A stretch of DNA of 64,000 nucleotides from Acidimicrobiia bacterium UBA5794 (GCA_002418265.1 DIDS01000020.1:60127-124126); one strand, 5' to 3'. Positions 8,149 to 17,585 are shown, counted from the first letter of the stretch. Numbers and translations are program-made. Notes: generated by a model not told the origin, from the sequence alone.

Positions 8149-9051
8149 ATGATCACCTTCGATGAACAGGTAGCGATCGTGACGGGGGCAGGGCATGGCC
8201 TTGGTCGATCCCACGCGCTCGCGCTTGCCGAACGCGGCGCACGCGTCGTCGTCAACGACCTTGGGGGAGCACGGGATGGAACCGGATCGTCCGCGACCGC
8301 AGCCGAGACGGTCGTCGCCGAGATTCACGCAGCGGGCGGCGAGGCGATGGCGAATGCTGCCGATGTCACGGACGAAACCGCGATCGAAGCAATGGTCTCT
8401 GACGCTGTTGATCGATGGGGAAGGGTCGACATTCTCATCAACAATGCAGGTGTTCTGAGGGACCGAAGTTTTGCGAACATGACGATTGAGGACTTTCGAT
8501 TCGTTGTGGACGTCCACCTGATGGGAACCGCGATCTGCACCAAGGCCGTGTGGGGTCATATGAAAGATGCCAACTACGGCCGCGTTGTTGTCACGTCGTC
8601 TTCGTCGGGTCTGTACGGCAACTTCGGTCAGGCCAATTACGGGGCAGCGAAGCTCGGTGTCGTGGGACTCATGAATACGCTCCGGACCGAGGGTGACAAA
8701 TACGACATTCGCATCAACGCACTCGCCCCGGTTGCTCATACACGCATGACCGACGAATTGCTTCCAGATGAGGCAAAGGACCTGCTCAAGCCCGAGGAAG
8801 TGACGCCCGGCGTTCTCTTCCTCGTTTCCCGTGACGCCCCACAAGGGATGATCCTCGCAGCAGGAGCCGGTGGCTACGCGGCTTCACGGATATACGAAAC
8901 GCCGGGGATCTGGCTTGAGCCGAAGGACCGGACACCTGAGATGATCGCCAGTCGTCTTGAGGACATTCTCGATCCCACCGGCCAGGAGGAACTCAAGAGC
9001 GGAAACGAGCAAACGATGAAGTTCCTCTCAAGGGCAATGGGTACTCCATGA
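8149..9051 (+). CDS. SDR of the multifunctional-enzyme type (3-hydroxyacyl-CoA dehydrogenase-like)
   Basis: 300 aa. The start ATG at 8149 follows GGAGG at 8139-8143. The N-terminus TGAGHGLGRSHALALAERGA followed by VVNDLGGARDG is characteristic of the dehydrogenase unit of peroxisomal-type multifunctional enzyme 2 (17-beta-HSD type 4) and its bacterial relatives. NNAG, SSSSG and YGAAKLG supply the catalytic set. The family typically oxidises (3R)-hydroxyacyl-CoA with NAD. With the MaoC hydratase and acyl-CoA dehydrogenases downstream, it fits a beta-oxidation cluster for an unusual acyl or steroid side chain. Confidence 0.85.
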   Translation: MITFDEQVAIVTGAGHGLGRSHALALAERGARVVVNDLGGARDGTGSSATAAETVVAEIHAAGGEAMANAADVTDETAIEAMVSDAVDRWGRVDILINNAGVLRDRSFANMTIEDFRFVVDVHLMGTAICTKAVWGHMKDANYGRVVVTSSSSGLYGNFGQANYGAAKLGVVGLMNTLRTEGDKYDIRINALAPVAHTRMTDELLPDEAKDLLKPEEVTPGVLFLVSRDAPQGMILAAGAGGYAASRIYETPGIWLEPKDRTPEMIASRLEDILDPTGQEELKSGNEQTMKFLSRAMGTP

Positions 9052-9104
9052 CGGCGGTGCTGTGCACCGCTGCTGTTCACGACACAGCAGGTCGATAGCA
9101 CCCA

Positions 9105-9896
9105 CTACGACGACGGTTTGTCCTTCATGGATGCCTGCAGTTTGCGCATCCCGACAAGCCAGCGATCGTAGTCAACAGCCTTTCTCTCGAAATAGACAGC
9201 GACGTCAGGGTGAGGCAGGATCAGGAATGTCTCGGCCGCGAGCCCAGCGACGACGGCCTCGGCAACTTCTTGGGGTGTCACGGCGAGCGAATGGACCCAT
9301 CCCTTCATGGCGTCGCCGTCTCCGGCAAATACGTCGAGCATTGGTGTGTCGACGAACTGCGGGCACAGGGCGGAGACCACAATGCCACGGTCGCCGTACG
9401 TCAACGACAGCCATTCAGCAAGTGCGACAACAGCGTGCTTGGTCACCGAGTACGGAGCCGCGCCAATGTTGGTCAGCAGACCGGCGGCTGAGGCAGTATG
9501 CACCAGATAGCCGCTTCCACGGGCAAGCATCCCGGGGAGTACACAGCGGGTTGCATAGACGTGCGACATGACATTCACGTCCCATGTCCGCTGCCAAACC
9601 TCATTCGGTACGTCCACAGAACCCGCGGTCGCGATCCCGGCGTTCAGGCAGAGAATGTCGATCCTTCCGAGCTCGTCCTCGATCTGGTTGAAAACTGATC
9701 GCGTCTGGGCATCATCGGCCACGTCAAGCTCGTACGAGGAACCCCCGACGGCGGCTGCGATGGTGGCGGCCCCATCGCCGTCAATGTCAAGGGCAACGAC
9801 CGCACCGGCACCTTCAGCGGCGAACCGCGTGACCATGGCAGCTCCGATACCACTCGCACCTCCGGTCACGACAACGACCTTCTCGCTGATCTCCAA
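9105..9896 (-). CDS. Short-chain dehydrogenase/reductase, minus strand
   Basis: 263 aa from a TTG at 9896 that is preceded by a good AAGGGAG site with five-base spacing; the open frame upstream of it lacks sense. Motifs are TGGASGIGAAM (cofactor), NAGIA, TASAAG and YSVTKHA (catalytic Tyr and Lys). The C-terminus departs from the shortest SDRs (ILPHPDVAVYFERKAVDYDRW), a form often annotated as SDR family oxidoreductase in actinobacterial lipid clusters. It is divergent from the MaoC gene, with about 116 bases between the starts, which would contain both promoters. Confidence 0.82.
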   Translation of the reverse strand: MEISEKVVVVTGGASGIGAAMVTRFAAEGAGAVVALDIDGDGAATIAAAVGGSSYELDVADDAQTRSVFNQIEDELGRIDILCLNAGIATAGSVDVPNEVWQRTWDVNVMSHVYATRCVLPGMLARGSGYLVHTASAAGLLTNIGAAPYSVTKHAVVALAEWLSLTYGDRGIVVSALCPQFVDTPMLDVFAGDGDAMKGWVHSLAVTPQEVAEAVVAGLAAETFLILPHPDVAVYFERKAVDYDRWLVGMRKLQASMKDKPSS

Positions 9897-10012
9897 GGTA
9901 TCTCCCTTCCTCAACGTGGGTTCGATACTGCCAGATTCACAGATTCGACGTGTCAAGATCTCCGATAGGCTGTGCCAGTGTCTGGTGAAAGTGTCTGGTG
10001 GAAGGTGGGACG

Positions 10013-10480
10013 ATGAGCATTGTTCCGATAAAAGACATTGCCGGCATGGTTGGCACCGAGGTGGGGCGTTCCGAATGGTTGACGATCGATCAGGACCGCA
10101 TTTCACAGTTTGCTGAGGCGACCCTCGATCGCCAATGGATCCACATCGATCCCGAAGCCGCTGCCCGAGGACCCTATGGGGCGACGATCGCCCACGGATT
10201 CCTCACATTGTCGCTCCTGCCGTACCTTGGAGCTTCATCGTCGGTTGCACCCGAGGGGATGGCCATGGCGATCAACTACGGGTCCGACAAGGTGCGCTTT
10301 CTCAATCCCGTTGTGGTGGGAAGCAGGGTCCGTTCGGTCACGACGTTGAAAGACTTCACGGAACGCAGTCCGGGGCGGTATCTCGCGACCAACCATGTTG
10401 TCGTCGAAATCGAGGGGGAAGACACGCCAGCGCTCATCGCCGACACACTCACGCTCTATGTCATGAAGGAGGCGCAATGA
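10013..10480 (+). CDS. MaoC-like (R)-specific enoyl-CoA hydratase
   Basis: 155 aa single hot-dog domain. The hydratase-2 signature is visible as DRQWIHIDPEAAARGPYG with the catalytic Asp/His pair, then ATIAHGFLTLSL. The protein is closest in style to NodN/MaoC proteins. It should hydrate a trans-2-enoyl-CoA to the (3R)-hydroxyacyl-CoA that the SDR at 8149 could oxidise. ATG at 10013 follows AAGGTGGG. The stop overlaps the start of the acyl-CoA dehydrogenase gene by four bases (ATGA). Confidence 0.88.
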   Translation: MSIVPIKDIAGMVGTEVGRSEWLTIDQDRISQFAEATLDRQWIHIDPEAAARGPYGATIAHGFLTLSLLPYLGASSSVAPEGMAMAINYGSDKVRFLNPVVVGSRVRSVTTLKDFTERSPGRYLATNHVVVEIEGEDTPALIADTLTLYVMKEAQ

Positions 10481-11694
10481 CAGCCTCGCCCATCACAGGT
10501 GTTGACGCAGAAGCCCGTGTCAACGAGGCCATCGACAAACTCCTGGCTGACCATCCGCCAGGGTCGACAGAACCGAAGGTGTTCTGGGGTGCACAGTTCG
10601 ATGCAGGTCTCGCCTGGGTTGATTTCGATGAGGGATACGGCGGACTCGGCGTCAGCCCCCGATTCCGCGAACTTGTGACGCGCAGGCTCAACGATGCCGA
10701 TGCCCCCATGTGGAACCGGGTTGCCAACATCCTCGGCATCGGCATGGCTGCTGGGGTACTCCAGACGCATGGAACCGACGAACAGAAGCAGCGGTGGCTG
10801 CGCCCGATGTTCGTTGTCGATGAAGTGTGGTGCCAGCTGTTCTCTGAACCGGGAGCGGGATCCGATGTCGCTGGTCTTGCAACGCGCGCCGTGAGGGATG
10901 GCGACGAGTGGATCATCAACGGCCAGAAAGTATGGACGACGCTTGCCCACCTTGCAAAGTGGGGGATGGTGGTGGCGCGAACCGATCCCCAACAACCCAA
11001 ACACAAGGGACTGACGTACTTCGTCGTCGACATGGAGGGTGACGGGGTGGACATCAGACCTCTCTACCAGATCACCGGGGAGGCCGAGTTCAACGAAGTG
11101 TTCTTTGACGATGCACGGATCCCTGATGCCAATCGGATCGACGATGTGGGCGCCGGTTGGCGTGTCGCGATGACAACGCTGATGAATGAGCGAGTCGCCA
11201 TCGGGGGTAACACACCGCCACGGAGCAGCGGGACCATCGGGATCGCAATGGACACGTGGAAACAATCCGGATCCGGGGATGTGGGTGATCGCCGGGAGCT
11301 TGCCCGACTGTGGGGCGAGGTCGAGGCGATGCGTCTCACCGCGATTCGTGCCACCGAGAACATGCAGGCTGGTGTTCCCGGGCCCGAGGGTTCGACGGGG
11401 AAACTTGCGTGGGCCGATCTCAACAAAGAGGTCACAGCGTTCACGGTCGGGATGATGGGTTTTGAGGGAGCCACGATTCCCGAGGGCTACACCCTTGAAC
11501 CGACCGTCTATGACACGCGCATGACCGAACGGATCCTGTCACCACAGCGGTGGTTTCTGCGGTCTCGGGCCAACAGCATTGAGGGGGGAACATCCGAGAT
11601 CATGAGAAACATCCTCGGAGAGCGGGTACTCGGTCTCCCCGGCGAGCCACGGGTTGACAAGAACATTCCATGGAGCGAGGTGCCTCGTGGCTGA
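10477..11694 (+). CDS. Acyl-CoA dehydrogenase, subunit 1 of a likely heteromeric pair
   Basis: 405 aa. GAAGGAGG precedes the ATG. Recognisable blocks are WCQLFSEPGAGSDVAGL (FAD and substrate-binding loop), INGQKVWTT, the middle beta domain, and the C-terminal SIEGGTSEIMRNILGERVLGLP, which carries the glutamate region of FadE proteins. It introduces the 2,3 double bond of acyl-CoA and passes electrons to ETF. Its stop codon lies inside the start of a second acyl-CoA dehydrogenase gene; such pairs are known to form alpha2beta2 enzymes in actinobacterial sterol side-chain degradation. Substrate is not deducible. Confidence 0.88.
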   Translation: MTASPITGVDAEARVNEAIDKLLADHPPGSTEPKVFWGAQFDAGLAWVDFDEGYGGLGVSPRFRELVTRRLNDADAPMWNRVANILGIGMAAGVLQTHGTDEQKQRWLRPMFVVDEVWCQLFSEPGAGSDVAGLATRAVRDGDEWIINGQKVWTTLAHLAKWGMVVARTDPQQPKHKGLTYFVVDMEGDGVDIRPLYQITGEAEFNEVFFDDARIPDANRIDDVGAGWRVAMTTLMNERVAIGGNTPPRSSGTIGIAMDTWKQSGSGDVGDRRELARLWGEVEAMRLTAIRATENMQAGVPGPEGSTGKLAWADLNKEVTAFTVGMMGFEGATIPEGYTLEPTVYDTRMTERILSPQRWFLRSRANSIEGGTSEIMRNILGERVLGLPGEPRVDKNIPWSEVPRG

Positions 11695-12805
11695 CGCAAT
11701 CACCTTCGCCCGTACCGATGAACAAAATATGCTTGCATCCACCGTCCGGGAGTTCCTTGCAGCGACAGTCGATTATGACGCCGTGCGCACGATGTCGACG
11801 ACCGACAACGCGTTCGATGCTGCGACCTGGCAGGGCCTTGCAGAGATGGGGCTGATCGGCCTCCACGTCCCGGACCAATTTGGCGGGGCAGGATTCACAG
11901 CGATCGAAGCAGGGATCGTGTTCGAGGAGCTCGGTCATACGCTGACCGCTGTTCCCCTTCTCTCATGTGTGATGGCGTCGACGGCCATCCTGGCTGCTGC
12001 CAACGATGAACAGAAGGCTCGGTTCCTTCCGTGGATCGCAAGCGGGGAGAAGGTTGCCACCCTCGCTGTCTTTGAGGAGTCGCACGACAACGATCCGACA
12101 TCCAGCGCAACATCACTCACACAACAAGATGGTTCCTTCACGCTGAGTGGAACGAAGCGATATGTGACCGACGGTCCCAACGCCTCCCTCTTTCTTGTGT
12201 CGGCATCGACACCCGACGGTGGAGCGCTCGTACTTGTGGATTCGGACAGTGACGGCGTCGAGGTCATTCCAACCCACGCACTGGATCCAACACGGCCACT
12301 CGCTGAAGTTCGCTTTGATCATGTTTCGATCGTCGCTGCCGATGTGATGCAGGGAGCTGGGTCCGGCATCCGCACCGCGATTGACATGGGGGTTGCCTGC
12401 TTGGCGAACGAGCAGGTCGGCGGTGCTCAGTGGTGTCTCGAAACATCGGTCGAGTATGCCAAGACCAGATTTCAGTTCGGCAGAGCGATCGGTTCGTTTC
12501 AGGCGGTGAAGCATCTCTGCGCTGACATGCTCGTCGCCGTCGAGCACGCGAGATCCGTTGCACGTCACGCTGCTGCCAGCTTCGATGATCCAGCCGAATC
12601 CGCAATCGCCGTCCCGCTTGCAAGGTCAGTGTGCTCTGACGCCTTCGTCACCGCCGCTGGAGATACGATCCAGATTCTCGGAGGTATCGGCTTCACATGG
12701 GAACACGAAGCTCACCTGTACCTCAAACGCGCCAAGTCGGCGTCGATTCTCCTCGGCTCGGTTTACGCCTACCGTGATCGCCTCGCCGACGCCGTTGGCA
12801 TCTAG
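11687..12805 (+). CDS. Acyl-CoA dehydrogenase, subunit 2 of a likely heteromeric pair
   Basis: 372 aa from the GTG at 11687, which overlaps the upstream stop by eight bases. The N-terminal helical domain (TDEQNMLASTVREFL), a shortened middle domain, and the C-terminal ILGGIGFTWEHEAHLYLKRA block match the partner-type FadE subunits (FadE27/FadE29 style) rather than stand-alone dehydrogenases. The typical SEPGAGSD loop is not present (VFEESHDNDP instead), supporting a division of labour with the first subunit. Overlapping genes imply 1:1 expression. Confidence 0.85.
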   Translation: MADAITFARTDEQNMLASTVREFLAATVDYDAVRTMSTTDNAFDAATWQGLAEMGLIGLHVPDQFGGAGFTAIEAGIVFEELGHTLTAVPLLSCVMASTAILAAANDEQKARFLPWIASGEKVATLAVFEESHDNDPTSSATSLTQQDGSFTLSGTKRYVTDGPNASLFLVSASTPDGGALVLVDSDSDGVEVIPTHALDPTRPLAEVRFDHVSIVAADVMQGAGSGIRTAIDMGVACLANEQVGGAQWCLETSVEYAKTRFQFGRAIGSFQAVKHLCADMLVAVEHARSVARHAAASFDDPAESAIAVPLARSVCSDAFVTAAGDTIQILGGIGFTWEHEAHLYLKRAKSASILLGSVYAYRDRLADAVGI

Positions 12806-13566
12806 TGGGTCGACCACGAGTGTCCGACGCACGCACCGTCGTGATCATTCCCGGGGCAGGGGAGTGTGCTGAAACCTGGGAAGGGGTTGCGGCGACCGTA
12901 CGAGCCGAAGGTGTCGCATGCATTGCGGTCGATCTTCCCATGCATGGATCGAACCCTGACCCACAGCCAGATTCCATCGAGGCGTACGCGGACTGGGTCG
13001 AGGCGTTTCTTGTTGAGCGGGATCTTGACAATGTGGTGCTTGCCGGACACTCGATGGGCTCCCTGATCGCCCTCGAAGTTGTCGGCCGCGGCAACAAACG
13101 AGTCGTTGAGGCGGTTCTGATGTCCCCCGGTGCCCCCATGACCGTCGCGCCGTTCCTGCTTGAGATGGCCGAAACTGACACACCGAAGGCTCAGGCATTC
13201 ATGAGGAAGTACTCGATGTCGGCTGTCACGTCTGATACGATCGAAGATCGCAGACGAAGGCACCATGCATTGAGGCTTCAAGCCTCTGGGCCCGTGATTG
13301 CGAGCGATCTTCACGCATGCAACAACTACACGCGGGCCGTGGAAGCGGCAGCGTCCACCTCGGTTCCGGCGACGGTCGTGCTCGCCGAACATGACAGGAT
13401 GGTTCCTACCGACCGAGCGACCCCGATTGTTGAGGCACTCGCGGATGCCACGAGCATTCGGCTTGCGGATACGGGACATGCCATCCAGGATGAACGCCAA
13501 GCTGAGGTGGCCGGGATCCTGGTTTCGGCAGCCATCGGAACAGCGAGTTCTAGGGTTGCCCCGTGA
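12805..13566 (+). CDS. Alpha/beta-fold hydrolase
   Basis: 253 aa. The oxyanion-hole region is VVIIPGAGECAETW, the nucleophile elbow is AGHSMGS (Ser about residue 81), an acidic residue follows in VVLAEHDRMVP, and the catalytic His is in DTGHAIQDE. The full triad is therefore present. The GTG start shares one base with the preceding TAG stop; no clear ribosome binding site is seen, fitting translational coupling. It could act as a thioesterase or as an ester or ring-cleavage-product hydrolase in the surrounding acyl-CoA pathway. Confidence 0.82.
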   Translation: MGRPRVSDARTVVIIPGAGECAETWEGVAATVRAEGVACIAVDLPMHGSNPDPQPDSIEAYADWVEAFLVERDLDNVVLAGHSMGSLIALEVVGRGNKRVVEAVLMSPGAPMTVAPFLLEMAETDTPKAQAFMRKYSMSAVTSDTIEDRRRRHHALRLQASGPVIASDLHACNNYTRAVEAAASTSVPATVVLAEHDRMVPTDRATPIVEALADATSIRLADTGHAIQDERQAEVAGILVSAAIGTASSRVAP

Positions 13567-14549
13567 GATTTGGAGCGTTTGTCCCACAAGGGTGGCGCAT
13601 CGACCTGGTCGATATCGACGTTGCCGACCACTGGCCGACCATGCTTGGCGTGGCAAAACAGGCCGAGTCGCTCGGTTTCGAGTCCGTGTGGGTGTATGAC
13701 CACTTTCACACGGTTCCCGAGCCCACCCAGGAGGTCACCTACGAGGCCTGGACCTTGATGGCCGCCCTTGCCGTGACCACCGACACCATTCGGCTCGGCC
13801 AGATGTGTACCTGCAACGGATATCGCCCACCGCCATATCTTGCAAAGATTGCCTCGTCGATCGATGTGATGTCGGGGGGACGCCTTGAGATGGGAATCGG
13901 CGGCGGTTGGTACGAACACGAGTTCAATGCCTATGGCTATCCGTTCCCCAAGCCCTCCGTGCGCCTTGGGGAGCTCGACGAGGCAGTCCAGATCATGATC
14001 AAGATGTGGACCGAGGAGGAAGCGTCCTTTGACGGAAAGTACTTTTCGATTGACGGGGCGATCTGTCAGCCCAAGCCGGTCCAGAACCCGTACATCCCGA
14101 TTTGGGTTGCCGGAGGAGGTGAGCAGTTGACGCTCCGAACGGCTGCTCGGTACGCCAACTACACCAACTTCGGAAGCAATCCCGTCCAGTTCGCCCACAA
14201 GCGTGACGTCCTCGAAAGCCACTGCGAACGTCTCGGCCGCGACCCAGGCGAGATCACGATGTCGGCAAATCTCAACGTTCTTCTCGCTGAATCTGAGGCG
14301 GCCGTCGAAGAGAAACGAATTCGCCTCCGGGACCGCTACGCCAGGGTCGTGTCCGACGGTGACGCCACCATGGATCGGTGGTTCGGCTCGAATCAGGCCG
14401 GGGTTGGGACCCCCGAGCAGCTCATCGAGATCATCCAAGGATACGAGGCAGAGGGGTGCAAGTACATGATCCTCAACTTCCCGGATGCCGCGACCGATCC
14501 GTCGACCATGGATCTCTTTGCGGCACAAGTCATGCCCAACTTCGCGTGA
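13563..14549 (+). CDS. LLM-class F420-dependent oxidoreductase
   Basis: 328 aa luciferase-like TIM barrel. Marks are the N-terminal FGAFVPQGW, ESVWVYDHFHT, LGQMCTCNGYRPPPYLAK, GRLEMGIGGGWYEHEF and PIWVAGGGEQLTLR. The family uses reduced F420 or flavin; the GGGWYEHEF block is common in actinobacterial F420 enzymes. GTG start overlaps the hydrolase stop by four bases. As the last gene of the run it probably reduces or oxidises an intermediate of the same pathway, but the step is unknown. Confidence 0.85.
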   Translation: MRFGAFVPQGWRIDLVDIDVADHWPTMLGVAKQAESLGFESVWVYDHFHTVPEPTQEVTYEAWTLMAALAVTTDTIRLGQMCTCNGYRPPPYLAKIASSIDVMSGGRLEMGIGGGWYEHEFNAYGYPFPKPSVRLGELDEAVQIMIKMWTEEEASFDGKYFSIDGAICQPKPVQNPYIPIWVAGGGEQLTLRTAARYANYTNFGSNPVQFAHKRDVLESHCERLGRDPGEITMSANLNVLLAESEAAVEEKRIRLRDRYARVVSDGDATMDRWFGSNQAGVGTPEQLIEIIQGYEAEGCKYMILNFPDAATDPSTMDLFAAQVMPNFA

Positions 14550-14556
14550 GCTCAAC

Positions 14557-15855
14557 CTATTCGGCGTCGTAGAACTGGTCTGATTCGGTGGATCCTTCCA
14601 GGGCAAGCGTTGAAGACTGTCCTCCGGTAATGACCTGGCTGACCTGATCGAAATAGCCAGCACCAACCTCGCGCTGGTGTCGGGTCGCTGTATATCCGGC
14701 GGTTTCCATCGCAAACTCGGACTCCTGGAGCTCCACATAAGCCGCCATGCCCCGTTCGGCGTAGCCGACAGCAAGATCAAACATGCCAGCGTTCAGCGAG
14801 TGGAACCCGGCGAGCGTGATGAACTGGAACCGGTAGCCCATGGCACCAAGCTCCTTCTGGAAGCTTGCGATCGTCGCGTCGTCGAGGTGCCGCTTCCAGT
14901 TGAACGAGGGCGAACAGTTGTACGCAAGCATCTTGTTCGGGTACTCCGCACGGATCGCGTCTGCGAACTTCCTGGCGTCGTCAAGATCCGGTGTCGAGGT
15001 TTCACACCAGATGAGATCGGCATACGGTGCATACGCAAGACCTCGACTGATCGCAGCCTCCATGGAATTGTCCACGGTGAAGAAGCCCTCAGCAGTACGT
15101 TCACCTGTCGTGAACTGGCGATCACGCTCGTCGACATCGGTTGTGAGCAGGTTTGCGCCGAGACTGTCTGTGCGTGCAACGACGAGCGTGGGAACCCCGA
15201 GAACATCTGCGGCAAGGCGTGCCGACCTGAGCGTCCGAACATGCTGACCGGTCGGGATCAGCACCTTGCCCCCCATGTGGCCACACTTCTTCTCAGAAGA
15301 AAGCTGATCCTCAAGGTGGACGGCAGCGGCGCCAGCCTCGATGAAGCTCTTGGTCAGCTCGAACACATTGAGTGCACCACCGAACCCCGACTCGGCGTCG
15401 GCCACGATCGGGACCATCCACTCGGTCGACCGCTCGCCTTCAGACCACTCGATTTCATCCGCACGCTTGAGGGCGTTGTTGATGCGTTTCACAAGCGCTG
15501 GCGCCGAGTTGGCCGGATACAGGGATTGATCGGGGTAGACAGCCCCCGACAGGTTGGCATCGGCGGCAACCTGCCAGCCGGAGAGATAGATCGCTTTCAG
15601 CCCCGCTTTGACCATCTGCACGGCCTGTCCACCACTGAGCGCCCCAAGGGCGTGCACGTAGTCCTCCGTGGTGAGGAGGTGCCACAGTTTTTCAGCCATC
15701 CGGCTGGCAATCGTGTGGTCCTCGACGAATGATCCTTGCAACCGCACGACATCCTCTGCCGTGTGGTCGCGGACGACACCCTCCCAACGTGGATTGGTGT
15801 CCCAGTCCTCCTGGATTTTTTGGGCCCGTGCGGCGATCTGGCTCTCGTTCGTCAT
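14557..15855 (-). CDS. aceA: Isocitrate lyase
   Basis: 432 aa, normal length for the short bacterial form. The catalytic loop KKCGHMGGK is present with its Cys, together with the Mg-binding SGWQVAADAN region, VARTDS and the YNCSPSFNW block. It cleaves isocitrate to succinate and glyoxylate, the first glyoxylate-shunt step. RBS GGGAG precedes the ATG. It sits 55 bases downstream of aceB on the same strand, so both are probably read from the promoter upstream of aceB. It ends 7 bases from the convergent LLM gene. Confidence 0.96.
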   Translation of the reverse strand: MTNESQIAARAQKIQEDWDTNPRWEGVVRDHTAEDVVRLQGSFVEDHTIASRMAEKLWHLLTTEDYVHALGALSGGQAVQMVKAGLKAIYLSGWQVAADANLSGAVYPDQSLYPANSAPALVKRINNALKRADEIEWSEGERSTEWMVPIVADAESGFGGALNVFELTKSFIEAGAAAVHLEDQLSSEKKCGHMGGKVLIPTGQHVRTLRSARLAADVLGVPTLVVARTDSLGANLLTTDVDERDRQFTTGERTAEGFFTVDNSMEAAISRGLAYAPYADLIWCETSTPDLDDARKFADAIRAEYPNKMLAYNCSPSFNWKRHLDDATIASFQKELGAMGYRFQFITLAGFHSLNAGMFDLAVGYAERGMAAYVELQESEFAMETAGYTATRHQREVGAGYFDQVSQVITGGQSSTLALEGSTESDQFYDAE

Positions 15856-15910
15856 CGTGGTCTCCCGTGCTGTCGTTGTGATCGTGGTTTGGTTGTTGCT
15901 TGCAGGGTCT

Positions 15911-17500
15911 TCATGATTCGAGAATCTCGTAGGCGGGAAGTGTCAGGAACTCCGGGAAGTCAGCTGCGAGGCTCACTTGCTCGAAGAGATCCTTTGCTTC
16001 GTGAAATCGGCCGGCTTCGTACGCCTCGTGCCCGAGTGCCGTTCGGATCGCATCGGTCTCCTCATCGGCGATCTTGCGTACCAGCTCGGGGGTGATCGCA
16101 GTTCCGGCGTCTGTTGCCGAATCCGAGTGGACCCACTGCCAGATCTGGCTGCGAGATATCTCTGCGGTTGCGGCGTCCTCCATCAGGTTGTAGATCGCTG
16201 CAGCACCGATTCCGGTGAGCCACGATGCGATATATCTGATGGCGACATCGATGTTGTGCCTCACACCAGCGTCGGTGATTGTTCCGCCTTCGACGACGAA
16301 CGTTGTGAGATCGCTCCCTGAGACTGCGACCTCGTCACGAGTCCGGGCTATCTGGTTTGGCTGATCCCCGAGAACCGCGTCGAAGACGCCTGTGGCGATC
16401 GGGACCAGATCAGGGTGGGCAACCCATGTGCCGTCGCATCCGTCGTTGGCCTCTCGTGTCTTGTCTTCGGTCACCTTGTCGATGGCAACCCGGTTGACTT
16501 CTTCGTCCTTCCGACTTGGAATGAACGCTGCCATCCCACCCATCGCGTGGGCACCCCTCCGGTGACATGTCTGGATCAACAATTCCGTGTAGGAGCGCAT
16601 GAAGGGCACGGTCATCCCAATCTGATCACGATCAGGGAGCACGAAGCCCTCGGTCCGGCGGTGCTTCTTGATGATTGAAAACACATAGTCCCAACGACCA
16701 GCGTTGAGGCCAACCGAATGTTCCCTGAGCTCGAACAGGATCTCGTCCATCTCGAAGGCGGCAGGGATGGTCTCGACCAGGACGGTCGCCTTGATCGTTC
16801 CACCTTCGAGTCCGAGTGCCTCCTCGGCACGGACGAACACCTCGTTCCACCATCGGGCCTCACGATGGCTCTCAAGCTTGGGAAGGTAGAAGTACGGGCC
16901 GCTGCCACGCGCAAGCAGCTCGTGGGCATTGTGGAAGACATACAGGCCGAAGTCGAACAGCGAGCCCGACATCGGATGTCCGTCGATGCGGATGTGTGAC
17001 TCGACGAGATGTAGGCCCCTGGGTCGAACCATCAATGTCGCCGTCGTGTCGTTGAGCGCATAGCGTTTTCCCGTCTCAGCGGTGTAGTCGATCTCGCGGC
17101 GAATGGCGTCACAAAGGTTCACCTGGCCTTCGACCATGTTGGACCACGTCGGTGAGTTTGAGTCCTCAAAATCCGCCATGAAGACCTTGGCCCCCGAGTT
17201 CAGTGCATTGATGACCATTTTGCGATCGGTAGGGCCGGTGATCTCGCAACGCCGGTCAAGGAGGTCCGGTGGTATCGATCCCACCGTCCAGTCTCCCGAT
17301 CGTATGGATGCTGTCTCGTCGAGGAAGTCATATCCGATGCCGGCATCCAGGTCCGCCTGTCGCGTGTTACGGAGGGTGAGTAATTGCTGGCGGTCGTTGT
17401 CGAATGCATCATGGAGCTCGACCAGAAATCCAAGGGCGTCTTTGGTGAGGACGCGGTCGGTGGCATCGGTCAAGGGGCCGGTGATTTCGATGCGTGTCAT
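15911..17500 (-). CDS. aceB: Malate synthase A
   Basis: 529 aa, the length of the A isoform rather than the approximately 720 aa GlcB/G form. DFEDSNSPTW, RPRGLHLVE, LPKLESHREARWWNEVF, the ETIPAAFEMDEILFELR stretch with active-site acidic residues, and GMAAFIPSRKDE are all diagnostic. It condenses glyoxylate with acetyl-CoA to malate. It is the first gene of an aceB-aceA unit and is divergent from the RamB-like regulator, with a palindrome at 17572-17585 in the shared control region. Confidence 0.96.
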   Translation of the reverse strand: MTRIEITGPLTDATDRVLTKDALGFLVELHDAFDNDRQQLLTLRNTRQADLDAGIGYDFLDETASIRSGDWTVGSIPPDLLDRRCEITGPTDRKMVINALNSGAKVFMADFEDSNSPTWSNMVEGQVNLCDAIRREIDYTAETGKRYALNDTTATLMVRPRGLHLVESHIRIDGHPMSGSLFDFGLYVFHNAHELLARGSGPYFYLPKLESHREARWWNEVFVRAEEALGLEGGTIKATVLVETIPAAFEMDEILFELREHSVGLNAGRWDYVFSIIKKHRRTEGFVLPDRDQIGMTVPFMRSYTELLIQTCHRRGAHAMGGMAAFIPSRKDEEVNRVAIDKVTEDKTREANDGCDGTWVAHPDLVPIATGVFDAVLGDQPNQIARTRDEVAVSGSDLTTFVVEGGTITDAGVRHNIDVAIRYIASWLTGIGAAAIYNLMEDAATAEISRSQIWQWVHSDSATDAGTAITPELVRKIADEETDAIRTALGHEAYEAGRFHEAKDLFEQVSLAADFPEFLTLPAYEILES

Positions 17501-17571
17501 GGTCGCTCCTGATTCGGCGGACCGTCTCCATGGGTGTGCACGGGGACAGCCTGCATAGGAAACGATGATTA

Positions 17572-17585
17572 TTGCGAAAACGCAA
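17572..17585. promoter_or_regulatory. Palindromic candidate operator between aceB and the RamB-like gene
   Basis: TTGCGAAAACGCAA, a perfect five-base inverted repeat around AAAA, lies 72 bases upstream of the aceB start and 60 bases upstream of the regulator start. It resembles the TTTGCAAA-rich sites bound by RamB in corynebacteria and mycobacteria, which is known for that family. TAAGAT at 17599-17604 could be a -10 element for the regulator gene. Binding here is inferred. Confidence 0.5.

Noticed and set aside
13326..14780. A 484-codon minus-strand frame across the hydrolase and LLM genes
   Set aside because: It spans two conserved plus-strand genes and has no protein signature.
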